From NCBI RefSeq assembly GCF_003945595.2, contig NW_024104402.1, forward strand, positions 372,001-436,000: a stretch of DNA of 64,000 nucleotides. Direction: 5' to 3'. The stretch is from Pipra filicauda (Eukaryota > Chordata > Aves > Passeriformes > Pipridae). A program made the position numbers and the translations under genes. Positions 1 through 11,028 of this stretch are shown here, piece after piece. A model generated the notes under the pieces. That model was given only the letters and a program-made list of their open reading frames with translations. It had not been told where the DNA came from and searched no databases. The first letter of the stretch is position 1. Every line of letters begins with the position of its first letter.

Positions 1-1444
1 ATTAATCCATGATCTCTAATGTAAAAGAGGGGTTATTGTTATTCATGACATACACTTAAATGAGTAACATACTATTATCCATACTGATAGAAAGACCTGG
101 GGCAACAGCCAGGAGAAAGGCAGGGAGAGAGAGCAATAGAGTGAAGGGTACATGGCATATGGTTTTGTTTTCATTTTGTTTTGATTTGACTCCCATCGTG
201 TGAGTTACCACAGCCATCTGGATACTTTCCATTCACTTGGGCACTGTTTCAGCTCCTTCCTTGCACGCATCCTGCCTGCTTTGCTTTTTTTCTGCTCTGA
301 CTGATGCAAGGCAGTAGCAGCTACAGGGAGCAAAGAGAGGTCTCATTTCCTGCCAATACTGTCCTCCCTCTTCTATGACCAGACCTAAGGGTTTGGTGCT
401 GCGTATTAGCAGAGCACTGAAGGGGCCTTGGCCCCCGCTGTACTGAGCTGTGCAAATACTGCAGGAATCGTCCTGCCCCACAGAGTTTGCTGTGAAGGTA
501 TTAAAGGAATCCATAGTGGAATACAGCGCACAGAAACAGGCAGTACAAGAAAACAAACACATCGCTGGTCAGCAACTACGGTGGTAATGCCAAGTGACAG
601 GCAGCTGTAAAAAATAAAGGCAGAAGTTAAAATAGAAGCCATTATCAAGCCTGTCTAGCATCACTGCTATTGTTCTAGCTTGGGCAACGAAATCCAAATT
701 CCAGGGGAAGCCATGATTCGCACTTTGATACTCTGCCTGGGGAAGAGAGTCAATTACCATCAAAGCATTTCCCATGCAGCCGAGGAAAGATACAGTCAGC
801 CTGTCTAGTGACCCTGCCAGAGGAATGCCTTTTGAGAAGCTTCTCTCAGTAGTGTATGATGTACCAAGTTAACTCTCTGTTCTGGAAGGAAAAGAATGGT
901 CCTTGTCCTCTCCTAAGCAGCCTTCAGGGACTGTGCGTGGTAAAAGGGCGACCAATCCCCTCTTTGTGTAGGTAGGAAAAAGGAAAGATTTTATTGGGAA
1001 GAGGGGGTTACCCTTGGACTTAATGGGAAGAATAAAATGAGACATCTTCCAAAGGATCCCAGATTTAAAGAAGCCAGATTTGTGGGGCAGAGAAAAGAGG
1101 GAAAGGAGTTGGTGTAGAATGAAAGTGCAGGGGTAAAAGGGCATGTGAGAGAGGGAAGGGGACATAAAGTATGTGCATAGAAAAGGATGGGGAAAACACT
1201 GAGTAATATGAACTCCTGGAGGAACTGGAGAATGGGAGAAGATTGCAGACAAGGAAAGGAGGAGATACATAGTACTAAACATGTACTAAGCACACTGCAG
1301 ATTTTTATCACGTGCACATGTTTGCCAGCATTGCAGTGGAAGTGATTTGGAGACTTCTACACTTCAATAAAAGTTCCTTTTTCTCTGGTTGAGTTACAAC
1401 AACGGAAGGCTGCATTTGGGGAATATAGAGAGAACCCAGAAAAG
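1..1444. other. FOXN3 intron, 5' part of window
   Basis: This stretch has no exon that I can support. The next FOXN3 coding exon begins at 10920, so by inference it is intronic. It is of mixed composition, with purine-rich runs on the + strand around 1070-1260. Those runs keep the opposite strand open as Ser/Leu/Pro-rich frames, which I take to be compositional. I saw no CR1 or LTR sequence. Confidence 0.6.
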
Positions 1445-1561
1445 ATGGCGGAGGTGGAGCAGAAGAAGAAAAAAACCTTCCGTAAATTTACCTACCGTAG
1501 GATTGACCTGAATCAGCTCCTCGACGTGTCCTACGAGCAGCTGATGCAGTTGTACAGCGCA
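1445..1561 (+). pseudogene. RPS15: Ribosomal protein S15 retrocopy fragment
   Basis: The first 39 codons read as the N-terminus of 40S ribosomal protein uS19 (RPS15), starting [18 protein letters not shown] and ending at QLMQLYSA. The functional protein is about 145 residues, and the basic RQRRRLNRGL stretch that should follow is absent. From 1562 the sequence is unrelated, although the frame stays open to a stop at 1631-1633, giving a 62-codon chimeric frame. ATG is joined directly to GCG-GAG. In the gene as I remember it, an intron lies right after the start codon, so this looks like a reverse-transcribed copy. Several substitutions from the canonical protein (for example Gly-Val-Asp changed to Arg-Ile-Asp) indicate that it is not under full constraint. 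It lies inside an intron of FOXN3, in sense orientation. Loss of the 3' rather than the 5' part is odd for a retrocopy. Confidence 0.85.
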
Positions 1562-2013
1562 CATCATGTGTATTCTCCTGGGCCTGAGGCCTTATTAAAG
1601 GACCCGCTCTTTTTATCTTATCTAATACACTAAATTGGCCTGGAGTCTTTTTCTCTGCGATCTCTTTAGGCACCAGGTTGGTCTAAATCTGCAGTGTGTT
1701 TAGTACTTTTCATAGACTTCATAGTTTGAAGGTTGGCAAATCTCTATCCCCTTGTCACCTTCCCAGTGGGCTCTTGTGTCAGGATGTCAAAAGTGAGAGG
1801 GAGATGAAAGCAAAAAGATGGCTCCTCATTCACATTTCTCCTTTCTTGATGTCCACAAGTAATGAGACCCTTCTCTGTGTCTTTAAACTCAAATGCAGGG
1901 TCTGCTCAGAAGTTCATGAATCCTTCCAGATGTTGGTAGAATTGCCAGGAGGAAAGGGGAGAAGTTTTTATTGTAACCTCAGAGGTCTTCTAAATTACAA
2001 AGGAGAAATATTT

Positions 2014-2025
2014 GGGGGGGGGGGG
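2014..2025. repeat. Poly-G homopolymer (12 G)
   Basis: An uninterrupted run of twelve G residues lies within the FOXN3 intron. It may be length-polymorphic or a sequencing-error site. No function is inferred. Confidence 0.9.
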
Positions 2026-4958
2026 TGGTGAGTGGATACCTTGAGGAAGTAAATCAGCCTGTCCTATGAATTCCAATTGGGTCTCACTTAAGTACTATGT
2101 TAGGAAAATCTTAGACAACCTAATTAACTGTTACTGCACATTAAGAAAAAATTGCATGAAAAAAATCACACTTCAAATTAGTTTTCAAATAAAAGGCAGA
2201 TTGTTTATAAAAGTTTCACCACAATGTTGAACATCATCTAGAAGCTCACAGTTCGTTCTCTGCTCTCTCAGTGGCTGCAGTGGTCTGTAAATCAAACTCT
2301 GAACGATCAGGGCAGTTAAGTGTGTGGATACTGTTTGATCCCTTGAAGACCAAGAGTTGTTGCTGGTATCAGACTGTGGTGTCAAGTATGTGCATAAGGG
2401 CTGCAAAATGCCCCATCCTCTGAAGACAAGATTTGAAAAGGGAAGAACCTAGTTTGCTGTTTGGCCACAGGTGTTATAACTTGACAGAAAACATTCTTTC
2501 GGTCCGAGAGTCTGACTCCAGATATACCACTTACTGGCACAGCAAAGAGTCAGATGAAGGCAGAACCTGAGGTCATTTCACCTTATAACAACTCTGTGAC
2601 TCAAGAAGTTTAAAACTGGTCAATTAAGACCTTTACCTATTCTACCAACATTTAACCATTGTTTTGACAAGTGGATACCTCCAAAGCAGATTGTGAGAGT
2701 CTGGATTCATTTTCCGTGGATGGTTACATGTATTGGCTTTTATCTTTGAAGACATCTTGCTTTTCAAGTGGCATAAAAATCAATGTTCAACTAGGCAATG
2801 TGAGTGCTAAAAGCATCTTTAGGTTGAAGTTAGCTACAGCAATTATTCAAAGTCTTATTGAAATTTATTCTTTTAATATAGTCTGTCATAAAGGAATCCC
2901 ATCTCAGTGGCATGAGAAAATCCAGTGTAAACTATTCCTGCTTTGTAATAGATTGATTAATTAGCTTTACTTTTTCTTTTATATGAAATCTTGAAATGTT
3001 GTCTGACAAACATTGCTTACCATTTACCCCAGTTCCATCATGCTTTAGTTTTCATTCAAAAAAAACAAAAAGGCAGAATAAAAGAGTAAAACACTGTTAT
3101 TAGGATTATTTTGTGTTTGTGTGGGTTTTACTTTATAGACTCATGAAATTGATTGTTCACTTTGCTGCTAAAGGATAGGAATTATACAATTATAGTTAAA
3201 GTGTTAACATCAGAAATCAATTTCTAAATTATTAACACTTTGCAGTATATTCACAGACCAAATGCTTCTATATTGTAACTAAAGGCAGAAGTTCAAAGTA
3301 GCCAGCTGTGTACAAGTTTCTACTGAAACATGCAATCCAGCTGGAACCAGGAGCTAAAGCTCCTGTGATATGCTAAGGAAGGGCATGTAAGAACATAGAT
3401 TTAATACTTCTTTTGCCTTAGTTTATTGAAGTCCTTGTGTTTGATCGGGTTTTGTATAGTTAAATTATGTTTAAAAAGAAACAGCAGCTGGAACATCTGC
3501 TTTCGTCAGTAGCAGCTATCATAAGTTACAAATAGTTTGGATTTTTCTTAGTAGCCTGTTCATGAATATTAATTTCAAAATATGTGATTTGCATTAAAAA
3601 CTGTATCTTGACCTGCAGGGGACTGGGTACTGTCTGCGCCATCTTGGGCAAGTTGCATCACGTTTCTGGACCTGTTTCCCTGATGGGAATCTAATTCACA
3701 GAGAGGACAGAGGAAAAAGGGATGGGGAACAAATGGTAGAGCTTAATTTAGAAATCATGGGTATTAAGTTAGTGAAGTCCATAGGTTAGTTTTGTACAGT
3801 TGTTTTTTTGTACAAAAGATTTTCAACACTTCAGTTCTTATCAATGTCTTGAAATTAAATATTACCAGCTGTCACTCCAGCATAGCATTCTCTACTCTAG
3901 AGAGTGTAGCATTCTGGGCACATCATTCAGTCTTGCCAAACCATTGTGTTTTGCCATGATTAAAATGGAGATTGGTTTTGGTGATTTTGCAGTGTGTTTA
4001 AATTCCTGAGATTCAAGTCACTGGAAGCATTTAAGTAGCAACACCTTCTTAACGGGTGAGCTCATTCTGAACTTGGAGCCACTTGCTCTTCAGGAAGGGC
4101 CAGTGAAGAAGTGAGGACGAGTGGTGTATTGCCGCTACTGCTGGTGAACAGTCCTGTGGTCATAGGGATTATCCTGGAAATACTGATTTAATTCAAGAAG
4201 CTTCTTACTCAGTGCTATTACACGTAGCTTCAAGTTCACGTGTAGTCCTTTGCCCATTGCTGTATAATTTGTGAATTGCACATAAATGTAAGTATATTTC
4301 TCAAGCTAAAGTTTAATACTGCAAACAGCTATAAAACTGCTCACAGAAAAGTTTGGGTAGAAACCAGGAACCTGAGAGTCCTGAACATCCATCTTCTGGT
4401 TTCAGTACTGCTCATCACTACTCATTCAGGGTGGCTGGAAAGGGATGGCCTTCAGAAGACTTTGCAACACTGGTTTTGAGGGTGGTTCCTTATAGGAGAC
4501 TGAAGTGCTGTGGTGGAGATGTTTGGGAAGATATGAGCATGGAGTTTTGCTTGGTGCTTCTAAAAAAGCAGGTTTTCCAAGGGTGAAACTAGTTCTCTCT
4601 ATGGTTTGGAAATCTTTAATAATCTTTGCTGAAAGCATTTAAAACCCAGACTAGATACATATATTTTAAATTTGGTAGGAGGAGAAGTAATTCCCTAAAG
4701 AGATCTACTAATACTTTTCCACTATACTGCTAAAATTTTACCCCAATGAAATTTGCTGTTTAAGCTAATGCAAATGGATTGTATATGTGGAAGGTACATA
4801 TACAGAAATCAAGACCAAGATAAAATTGCCTTAATGACAGTCAGAAATTCTTCAAATAGGATAAAATAGATCATGCTGTTTTCTTGGGACGTTTTTATTG
4901 TATATGAAGCTTGAAAACTCTAATGTTGTTTATACTGCTTGTGAGCAAGTCACAGAAT

Positions 4959-4986
4959 ATCATTGTCAATAAATCATTGTCAATAA
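4959..4986. repeat. Exact 14-bp tandem duplication
   Basis: The unit ATCATTGTCAATAA occurs twice back to back. An inverted copy of its core (TTGACAAT) lies just downstream at 5010-5017. It is intronic and probably a replication-slippage product. Confidence 0.8.
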
Positions 4987-7821
4987 AATGTCTCATAAAG
5001 CTATTTTTGTTGACAATTTCATTTTAAAACAAAAACTAGGAAAAGACATTTTCATAAGGTACAAACTTTCCCATTCCAGTTGCTGGATTTTAGTTGGTGG
5101 GGTTTTGTTGGTTTTTTTTTACTTTGGTATTAATGTATTAAGTCATTGAAGTGATGGAATAGAATTGGAAAGAAAACTTTTATGAAATACTTTCTACTTC
5201 TTTCTCCCTAGTCCTCTTAATACTCTTGGACAAGATATGAGTGTGATAGGATTATCAGGATACATTTCTCTCCCCCACCTCAAATTTTTGTTTAGAATAA
5301 ATGGCTTTTTGGATGTATCCTAGATTGACAGTTTTTAAGGATTGCAGACTATGAAATTTAAGAGCTTTAAAATTGTTCTTGAGCAGTAAAATAGAAGTTA
5401 GGCAGATGGCATCAAATTTATGCCTGGGATAAGATAGTTGAAGTGAATAAAGTTACTCATTTGGCAGATAACATTTGCTTTTGGCAACTTCTAATGTCCC
5501 ATCAATTATACATCATCAGCAAGTTCCGATTTTCAGTTCTTGTAGCCTGAGATAAAGTACTCTGCTAAACTCTGTACTGGAAGAAAGCTTGGCAGAAAAT
5601 ACATGAAGCTGACACATTTTAGCAGAAATTCAGTACCTCTTGTCTGTAATAATTTCATCTGTGCTACAAAAGATGGGTCAGGGAAGGGAGCCCTGAGATA
5701 AATGCATGTGCCACATGATGACAAAAGAAGCAAAGAATCAGTCTATCCCTACAAGATACTTTCACACTCCCATATTCCACTTCTTTAAAGTTCATTTTCA
5801 ATAAATACTATTCAGTCTTCCTTACTAAGTATTGCCTACCTTGAGCTGGACATTTTAATGAAGTGTATGCTTGTTTCCCAGATGACACAAAGAACATGTT
5901 ATGTTTGTTACCCCTTTCTTCTTCATTTCCTTGACAGCAAATCTCACTCAGTGCTGATATTTAACTTCCATGTGCCAACATTTAACCAAGAAGTTAGTTT
6001 CCTTTTTTATTGAGCTGTTGAGGTGTCAGTGTGTCTGGTGACTCTATCCATTGAGTATTTCCTCCTTGTCATAGTTTGAGACCCCTAAAATCCAATTCCT
6101 GAGTTCTTTTCCATTTCAATTTTGCCAAATTTTATGTTTAACGATCAAATCTTCAGGGAAGGACACAGTCTGACATGGTTTTGATTGTTGTGAAGGTCCT
6201 GGATGAGGTGGTTGTCTCAGCTGGAGCGGGGAAGCTTGCTTCACCTGCACACACACTTGCAAATAAGAGATTATGGATGCAGTCTGTTGAGGGATGTGAT
6301 GAAAGAAGTCCATAGTTTGGGATATTCTACTCAGCTAATGTGCACTCAAGACCATGCTCTGGATTAAGACAGTCCTGCTCTGACTATGGAGTGATCATAT
6401 GGCCATCTACTTCTTTTCCACCTACAGGGCCTGAGTACAGGCTACAAAACAACATTGGATTTTTGAAGGGCTTTTGTTGGATCATTTTAACACTGGCTGA
6501 ACAGAGTGTCTTCATGGATTCAGATTATGATATGTTCTCTTGGACATCATTCACTTTATTTTCTCTTAAACTATAGTATGAATGTTCGCTACAAAAGACA
6601 GATTTTTCCCCTTGGAGAATTTCAGAGATGCAGTCTTGATATTTGACATAAGCAGCATGAGATCCAAAAATCATCTCTCCATTCATGCAGCATATTCTCT
6701 GTACACAGTTTAACTCTAGTCCAGTGGAAGTGTTTCCTGGGGTAGTTTCCTGAGAGCAGAATGAGAACATAGCAGTGATGAGAGTTGAAAGGTGAATAAC
6801 GATTTTGTTGTTTCAGACTCTTTATATTTCACTAGGAACATTTTGTGAAAGAGGAAACCTTCATCAAAGAGACGCACAGGTCTTTTTGCATTGTTTTCTT
6901 GAGCTGAGTATCTCAGACATAAACGGCTCTCGCCACTTGCACAGAAAAGGTGTAAATTACATTTCACACTTCTGCCTAAGCATTAGGAACCATGTAACCT
7001 GCCTGTACTGTTGGTTAAAGAAGCATTAGAAGAGAGAGGTCTGGAATGTAAGGTGTTAGTCCAGGATGGCAGTGATTGATGAAATGGCTTGGAGTAAATT
7101 ATCTTGCCTCTACACTTTGAATCTTCAATCTAAAATATAAATACCTCACCTCGAAGTCTGCATTTGAAACGTAATTAAAGCTTGTAAGGCGTAAATATAT
7201 CTTTGGAATAAAAGCACTAGGTAATTTCTAGTAAATAATCCACGACCCTTCAAAAGCACAAAGATGTAGGAATAATTGGATATAAGTAGCCGTCTTCATA
7301 CAGCCTGTACAAAGGCAGGAAAAGTGTGTGGGTGTTAGGGACAATGTATTAGTAGTTTACAATTCAGTAATTGTTATTTTTGAGAAGGATGAGTATTGAT
7401 GCTTTAAATGTTGTAAGTAGAGATGCACAAGCAAGAAAGATCGGTCTTACAGTGGCACATTGGTTATGTGGGTAACTAGAAATTCATACCTTTTACCATT
7501 GAATTATTTTCATTCTGCTTTTCATTTTAGGTTTAAAATGCTATGGAAACTAATGTACTAGCAAGTTGGGATGTTTGGTGCTGTTTTCTTTATGGTTCTA
7601 GATACTTACTGAAAGGATACACTGCATTGTCCAGTGTCCTCCTTCAGTGATCCATTGCATACCACCTTTCTCTTTGTCTGAGTGATGTAGTGGTATTGCT
7701 GAGTTTGGGGAAACAAAACCAAAAATCAGTGGCAATAACAATGCTATTGTAAGCTGAAATAGTTACTGAATTCTTAGTGATGATTTCAGCACACAGAGCT
7801 GTGGTGTACTTCGAAGAAAAG

Positions 7822-7872
7822 TTAGAATCCCAGAATCATAGTTAAGGCCTCTTCTGCCCTAAATAGTCTATC
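7822..7872 (-). mobile_element. Possible CR1 3'-tail relic
   Basis: On the - strand this short piece reads like the degenerate 3' end of an avian CR1 LINE: a CCTTAACTATGATTCTGGGATTCT-like tail preceded by a pyrimidine/purine block resembling the usual 'gatgatcttagaggtc' region. The match is short and diverged, so it is a tentative call. Confidence 0.3.
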
Positions 7873-8220
7873 GAAGCCTTTCAGTGAGTGGTGGCATGTG
7901 GCACAGACCAGACATCACTGAAGGGAATTTCATAGGCAGAAGAAAATACCAAGTTGTCTCTTTGGGGATATTTTCAGAGGACAAGCAAATTTCCATGTTT
8001 TCTCTATTTTCAAACATTTGTTAATCCTTGAAGGGAATATGTGGAGTGTGTGTGTGTGTTGAGGTGGGAATGTTTTAAATGTGAAGCCTTTGAAGAGAGT
8101 GTTTCCTGGGTAGCACACCGTGACTTAGAAAGCTGCAAAGAGTCAAGGAACATGGAGTATGGGTTCCAGTGAGGATGTCAATGTATAGAGGGTCTAAGTT
8201 GTGAGACTTGGAAGTGTATT

Positions 8221-8267
8221 ACATATATATATGTATATAAAAATATATATATGCATGTATATATATA
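8221..8267. repeat. AT/GTAT microsatellite
   Basis: This is an interrupted (AT)n and (GTAT)-type simple repeat inside the FOXN3 intron. A short (GT)n run lies about 170 bp upstream at 8046-8059. Confidence 0.85.
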
Positions 8268-10919
8268 GGAGTGCAGGAAAAAAGGGAAACTCAGGGAAGG
8301 TAAAGAAGGAAAGACAGGAGACTATAGAATTGAGGAGGAAGCAAACAGGATTTTTTGAAGAAGCAATGGGATTTGTCAATAAGGCAGAAGGAGAGGATAG
8401 GAGAAGAAAAAGATTAAAATAAGCATCAGCTAACTCTGCCAGCAGACCAGGATAATTATATGGTAACCATGGAAAGAAGAGTTTGGGCATCAAGGAGCCT
8501 GTTGCTCTCTTTTTGCATTAGAACTTAGAGTATGTTTGCTTTGAAGTTTTACAGTGTGTATATTTAGATAATATCCATAGCTAACTGACACATGGTTCTG
8601 TGCGTTTGCATAAATATTTCATTTCAATATAAAACTCTGTGGTTTGTATCATAGTAAAGAGAAAAGTCCCAGATCTTTCTTGGTCAAAATCTTTGTCAAA
8701 ACTCTTGGTTCATTTCTTTTAATGGGACTTTATAAAATGTAGAGAAACCATACTGTGTAGTGCAGTATAAAATCTGTCCCTCTTAAAAGTTTGTTGGAAA
8801 AACTATGCCCGTTGAAAATTATGTCTTTTTATTGATCTTTTGGTATTTAGCATGTTTATCTGTTGCTTTGAATTTACCTGTTATCTGTGCATTTTAGGTT
8901 AGCCATATCCTTGAGCAGGCTGCTTTTCTTTCATGACACTGGTGTTTCGACCATCTCAAGGTCGTGCTGTTGAAACAAATAATAATGAATTCAGATTTTG
9001 GAGTTTTTAGCAATATAACATTGCTCTACAGTATCTACAAACCCAAACATCGGAGCATTGAAAGCATCATAGTGTCCCCTGAGTGAAAAATTTTATCAAT
9101 TTCTCATGAACTAGTGCTGGAGGGAAAAGTGTACAAAATAGTGAAGCATTAATAGCAAAATGCAATTTTAAAATTATTTTGGTCATTGAAAGCTGACCCA
9201 AGTTGTTATAAAGTAGGTTCTGTAATTTTAGCCATTTGACACTGTACTTAAGCACTTAAATATAAATGATCTGTTCTTCAGAGGTGCTTAGAAGGATGGG
9301 TGTAACACAGGGATAGGATTTGTTCAGGGAAGTGATGTACTCTCACAAGCAGGAGAAAGAAAATTATTTTCCCAGAACTAATCTGTGTGGCCTGGAGTAA
9401 AGCAAGGTGAGCACCAGGATAGCAGAAAGGGAGTTGTGGATCTGGCTTGGTGTTAATACAAAGGTGAAGTCTGCCTCAGCAGCTTATAACTAATATACTT
9501 CTGAGCCAATATTCCTCTGCCTCAGAATACACTAATATTTTGGGGTGTGAGTATTTGAAGATGGGCATGTAAAGTGTATATGTTGATTCTTACGCTGAAT
9601 AAGTTTTCTAGTCTCCTTGTAATTTGTTTAAAAATAAATTCTGTGGGTGTATATAAAGTGATAAGGTTTACATTTATCTTGTATGTGTTTATATAATATC
9701 TGTGTGTTTAAAAATAATATACCCAGAGTAATGATCATCATTTTCTTTTTGGACATTCCCCATTACGGGAAGTTATGGTATGAATGATGACTTGCAGTAA
9801 ACAGAAAGTGACCAAACTGGCTAGCTACGGATGTTAAACATGCGAGTTGGAGTACAGGCTGTTGGAGGTTACTGCTCCAGCCTGAAGGGACATAACATCT
9901 GTGCAAACAAATGCCATTGCATCTAAGTAAGTCCCTGGTAAGTGCCTAGGCTAAGAACTGTATTCAGTAGTCCTGCATCTCACAGTGGAGGATGAAAATA
10001 CTGAGACCTGCTAAGGTAACTCTTCCTTTGATGGTGCCTTGGTGGTGCTTCTCTGCTGTTCATTCAGCTGCAGGGCTGGCTGCCCTGGCCTGAGCAGTAC
10101 ACAGAAATATGCCTGCATAGCGTAGAAAACAAGTACTGCGTTGCAGGTTAAAATCATCTTGGCCAGAGATGCAGTTTTTGATACACAGCCAAGTTAAAAG
10201 GCCTCAGTGAAATCTCTCATCTGTAGTGGCCAGTACCTGCACAGTTCAGTGTCAGTGGCATCAGTGTGCCTTGTTGGATGGGAGAGGCTGGGCTGTGACC
10301 TGTCCCTGAACTGCCAGGCTGGGTGACAGAGGTTATTGATGGCCAGAGAGAGGGGCTAATTAGTGGCATGGACATAATGTCTTTTTAGCCTCTTCTCTCT
10401 CCCTTCCTGGTAAATACATATTTGTAGTTAATATTTTATTTTGCAGGAGGCAGAGGCGAAGAGATTGCTGCTCAGAAAGTAAACTGGGATGATAAAAAGC
10501 TATGAACTGTATTCTTGCAATGAAGTACTTATGTTCTGTTTATCTGTAAAGGATCATTGTTTCTTTTTGTAGACAAAATAGTTTAATCTGTTCTCATAGA
10601 TGATTTTGACTCTAAGCACATGCGTTCCCAGCAGAATGGCAATTACAAAACAGAAGTGATTTAATTGTACAAGGAATGATCTGCAGCAGTTAGGTCAGGC
10701 AGTGGCTTTCGCAAGTCATGTTTTCATTGGTTGCTGTGAAAGTAGCATTGAAAGTAGCATGGCACTCAGAAGAGTTGAGGCTGAGATGTCCAAGGTAAGC
10801 AGTGCACAAGCCTCTCTAATGATGTTTCAGTACATTGAAAAGCTTAAGTTCCATGTTGTGCTCCCATAATTTTCTAACATTTCTTTTCAAAGAAAAAATG
10901 TTTTGTGTTTTGTTTTTAG

Positions 10920-11028
10920 TTCCTTCGGGAGTGATACAAAATGGAGCTCGAGTACTGAGTAGAGGAATATTTCCTGGAGCCAGGCCATTGCCAATCAACC
11001 CTATAGGAAGCATGGCTGTCGCAGTAAG
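10920..11028 (+). CDS. FOXN3: FOXN3 penultimate coding exon
   Basis: This 109-bp exon encodes [15 protein letters not shown], then [14 protein letters not shown] and SMAVAV. That is the distinctive central segment of FOXN3 (CHES1), a forkhead-family transcriptional repressor linked to cell-cycle checkpoint control and metabolism. The acceptor is a T-rich tract ending in TTTTTAG at 10919. The exon opens with two bases (TT) completing a codon, probably Phe, so it starts in phase 1. It ends in AG, which joins the G of the next exon to make Arg (phase 2). The donor used in this model is AAG|GTAAGA at 11028/11029, near perfect. A second donor, GTAAGG, overlaps it five bases upstream at 11024. The segment lies C-terminal of the forkhead domain, which is outside the window. 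Compared with the mammalian protein as I remember it, the PIG...R junction is one codon longer. Confidence 0.93.

Larger units (their letters stand above)
1562..10919. other. FOXN3 intron upstream of penultimate exon
   Basis: This is AT-rich intronic sequence by inference from its position. I looked for the small alternative FOXN3 exon that in mammals precedes the PSGVIQNG exon, which encodes a stretch around DIDAASAMMLLNTP, and did not see it. It must lie upstream of the window or be missing. Visible small structures are a 12-G run at 2014-2025, a GT run near 8046, an AT microsatellite at 8221-8267, an exact 14-bp tandem duplication at 4959-4986 and a 12-bp tandem duplication at 10737-10760. 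I support no other gene. Confidence 0.6.

Noticed and set aside
869..1317. Two overlapping - strand frames rich in Ser, Pro and Leu
   Set aside because: They reflect a purine-rich + strand stretch. They show no domain and no start context worth noting.
3348..3365. 8-bp inverted repeat CAGGAGCT-AA-AGCTCCTG
   Set aside because: Stems this short occur several times by chance in a window this size.
10835..10919. In-frame ATG upstream of the penultimate FOXN3 exon
   Set aside because: The sequence is intronic and ends in a T-rich acceptor. The encoded residues do not match FOXN3.
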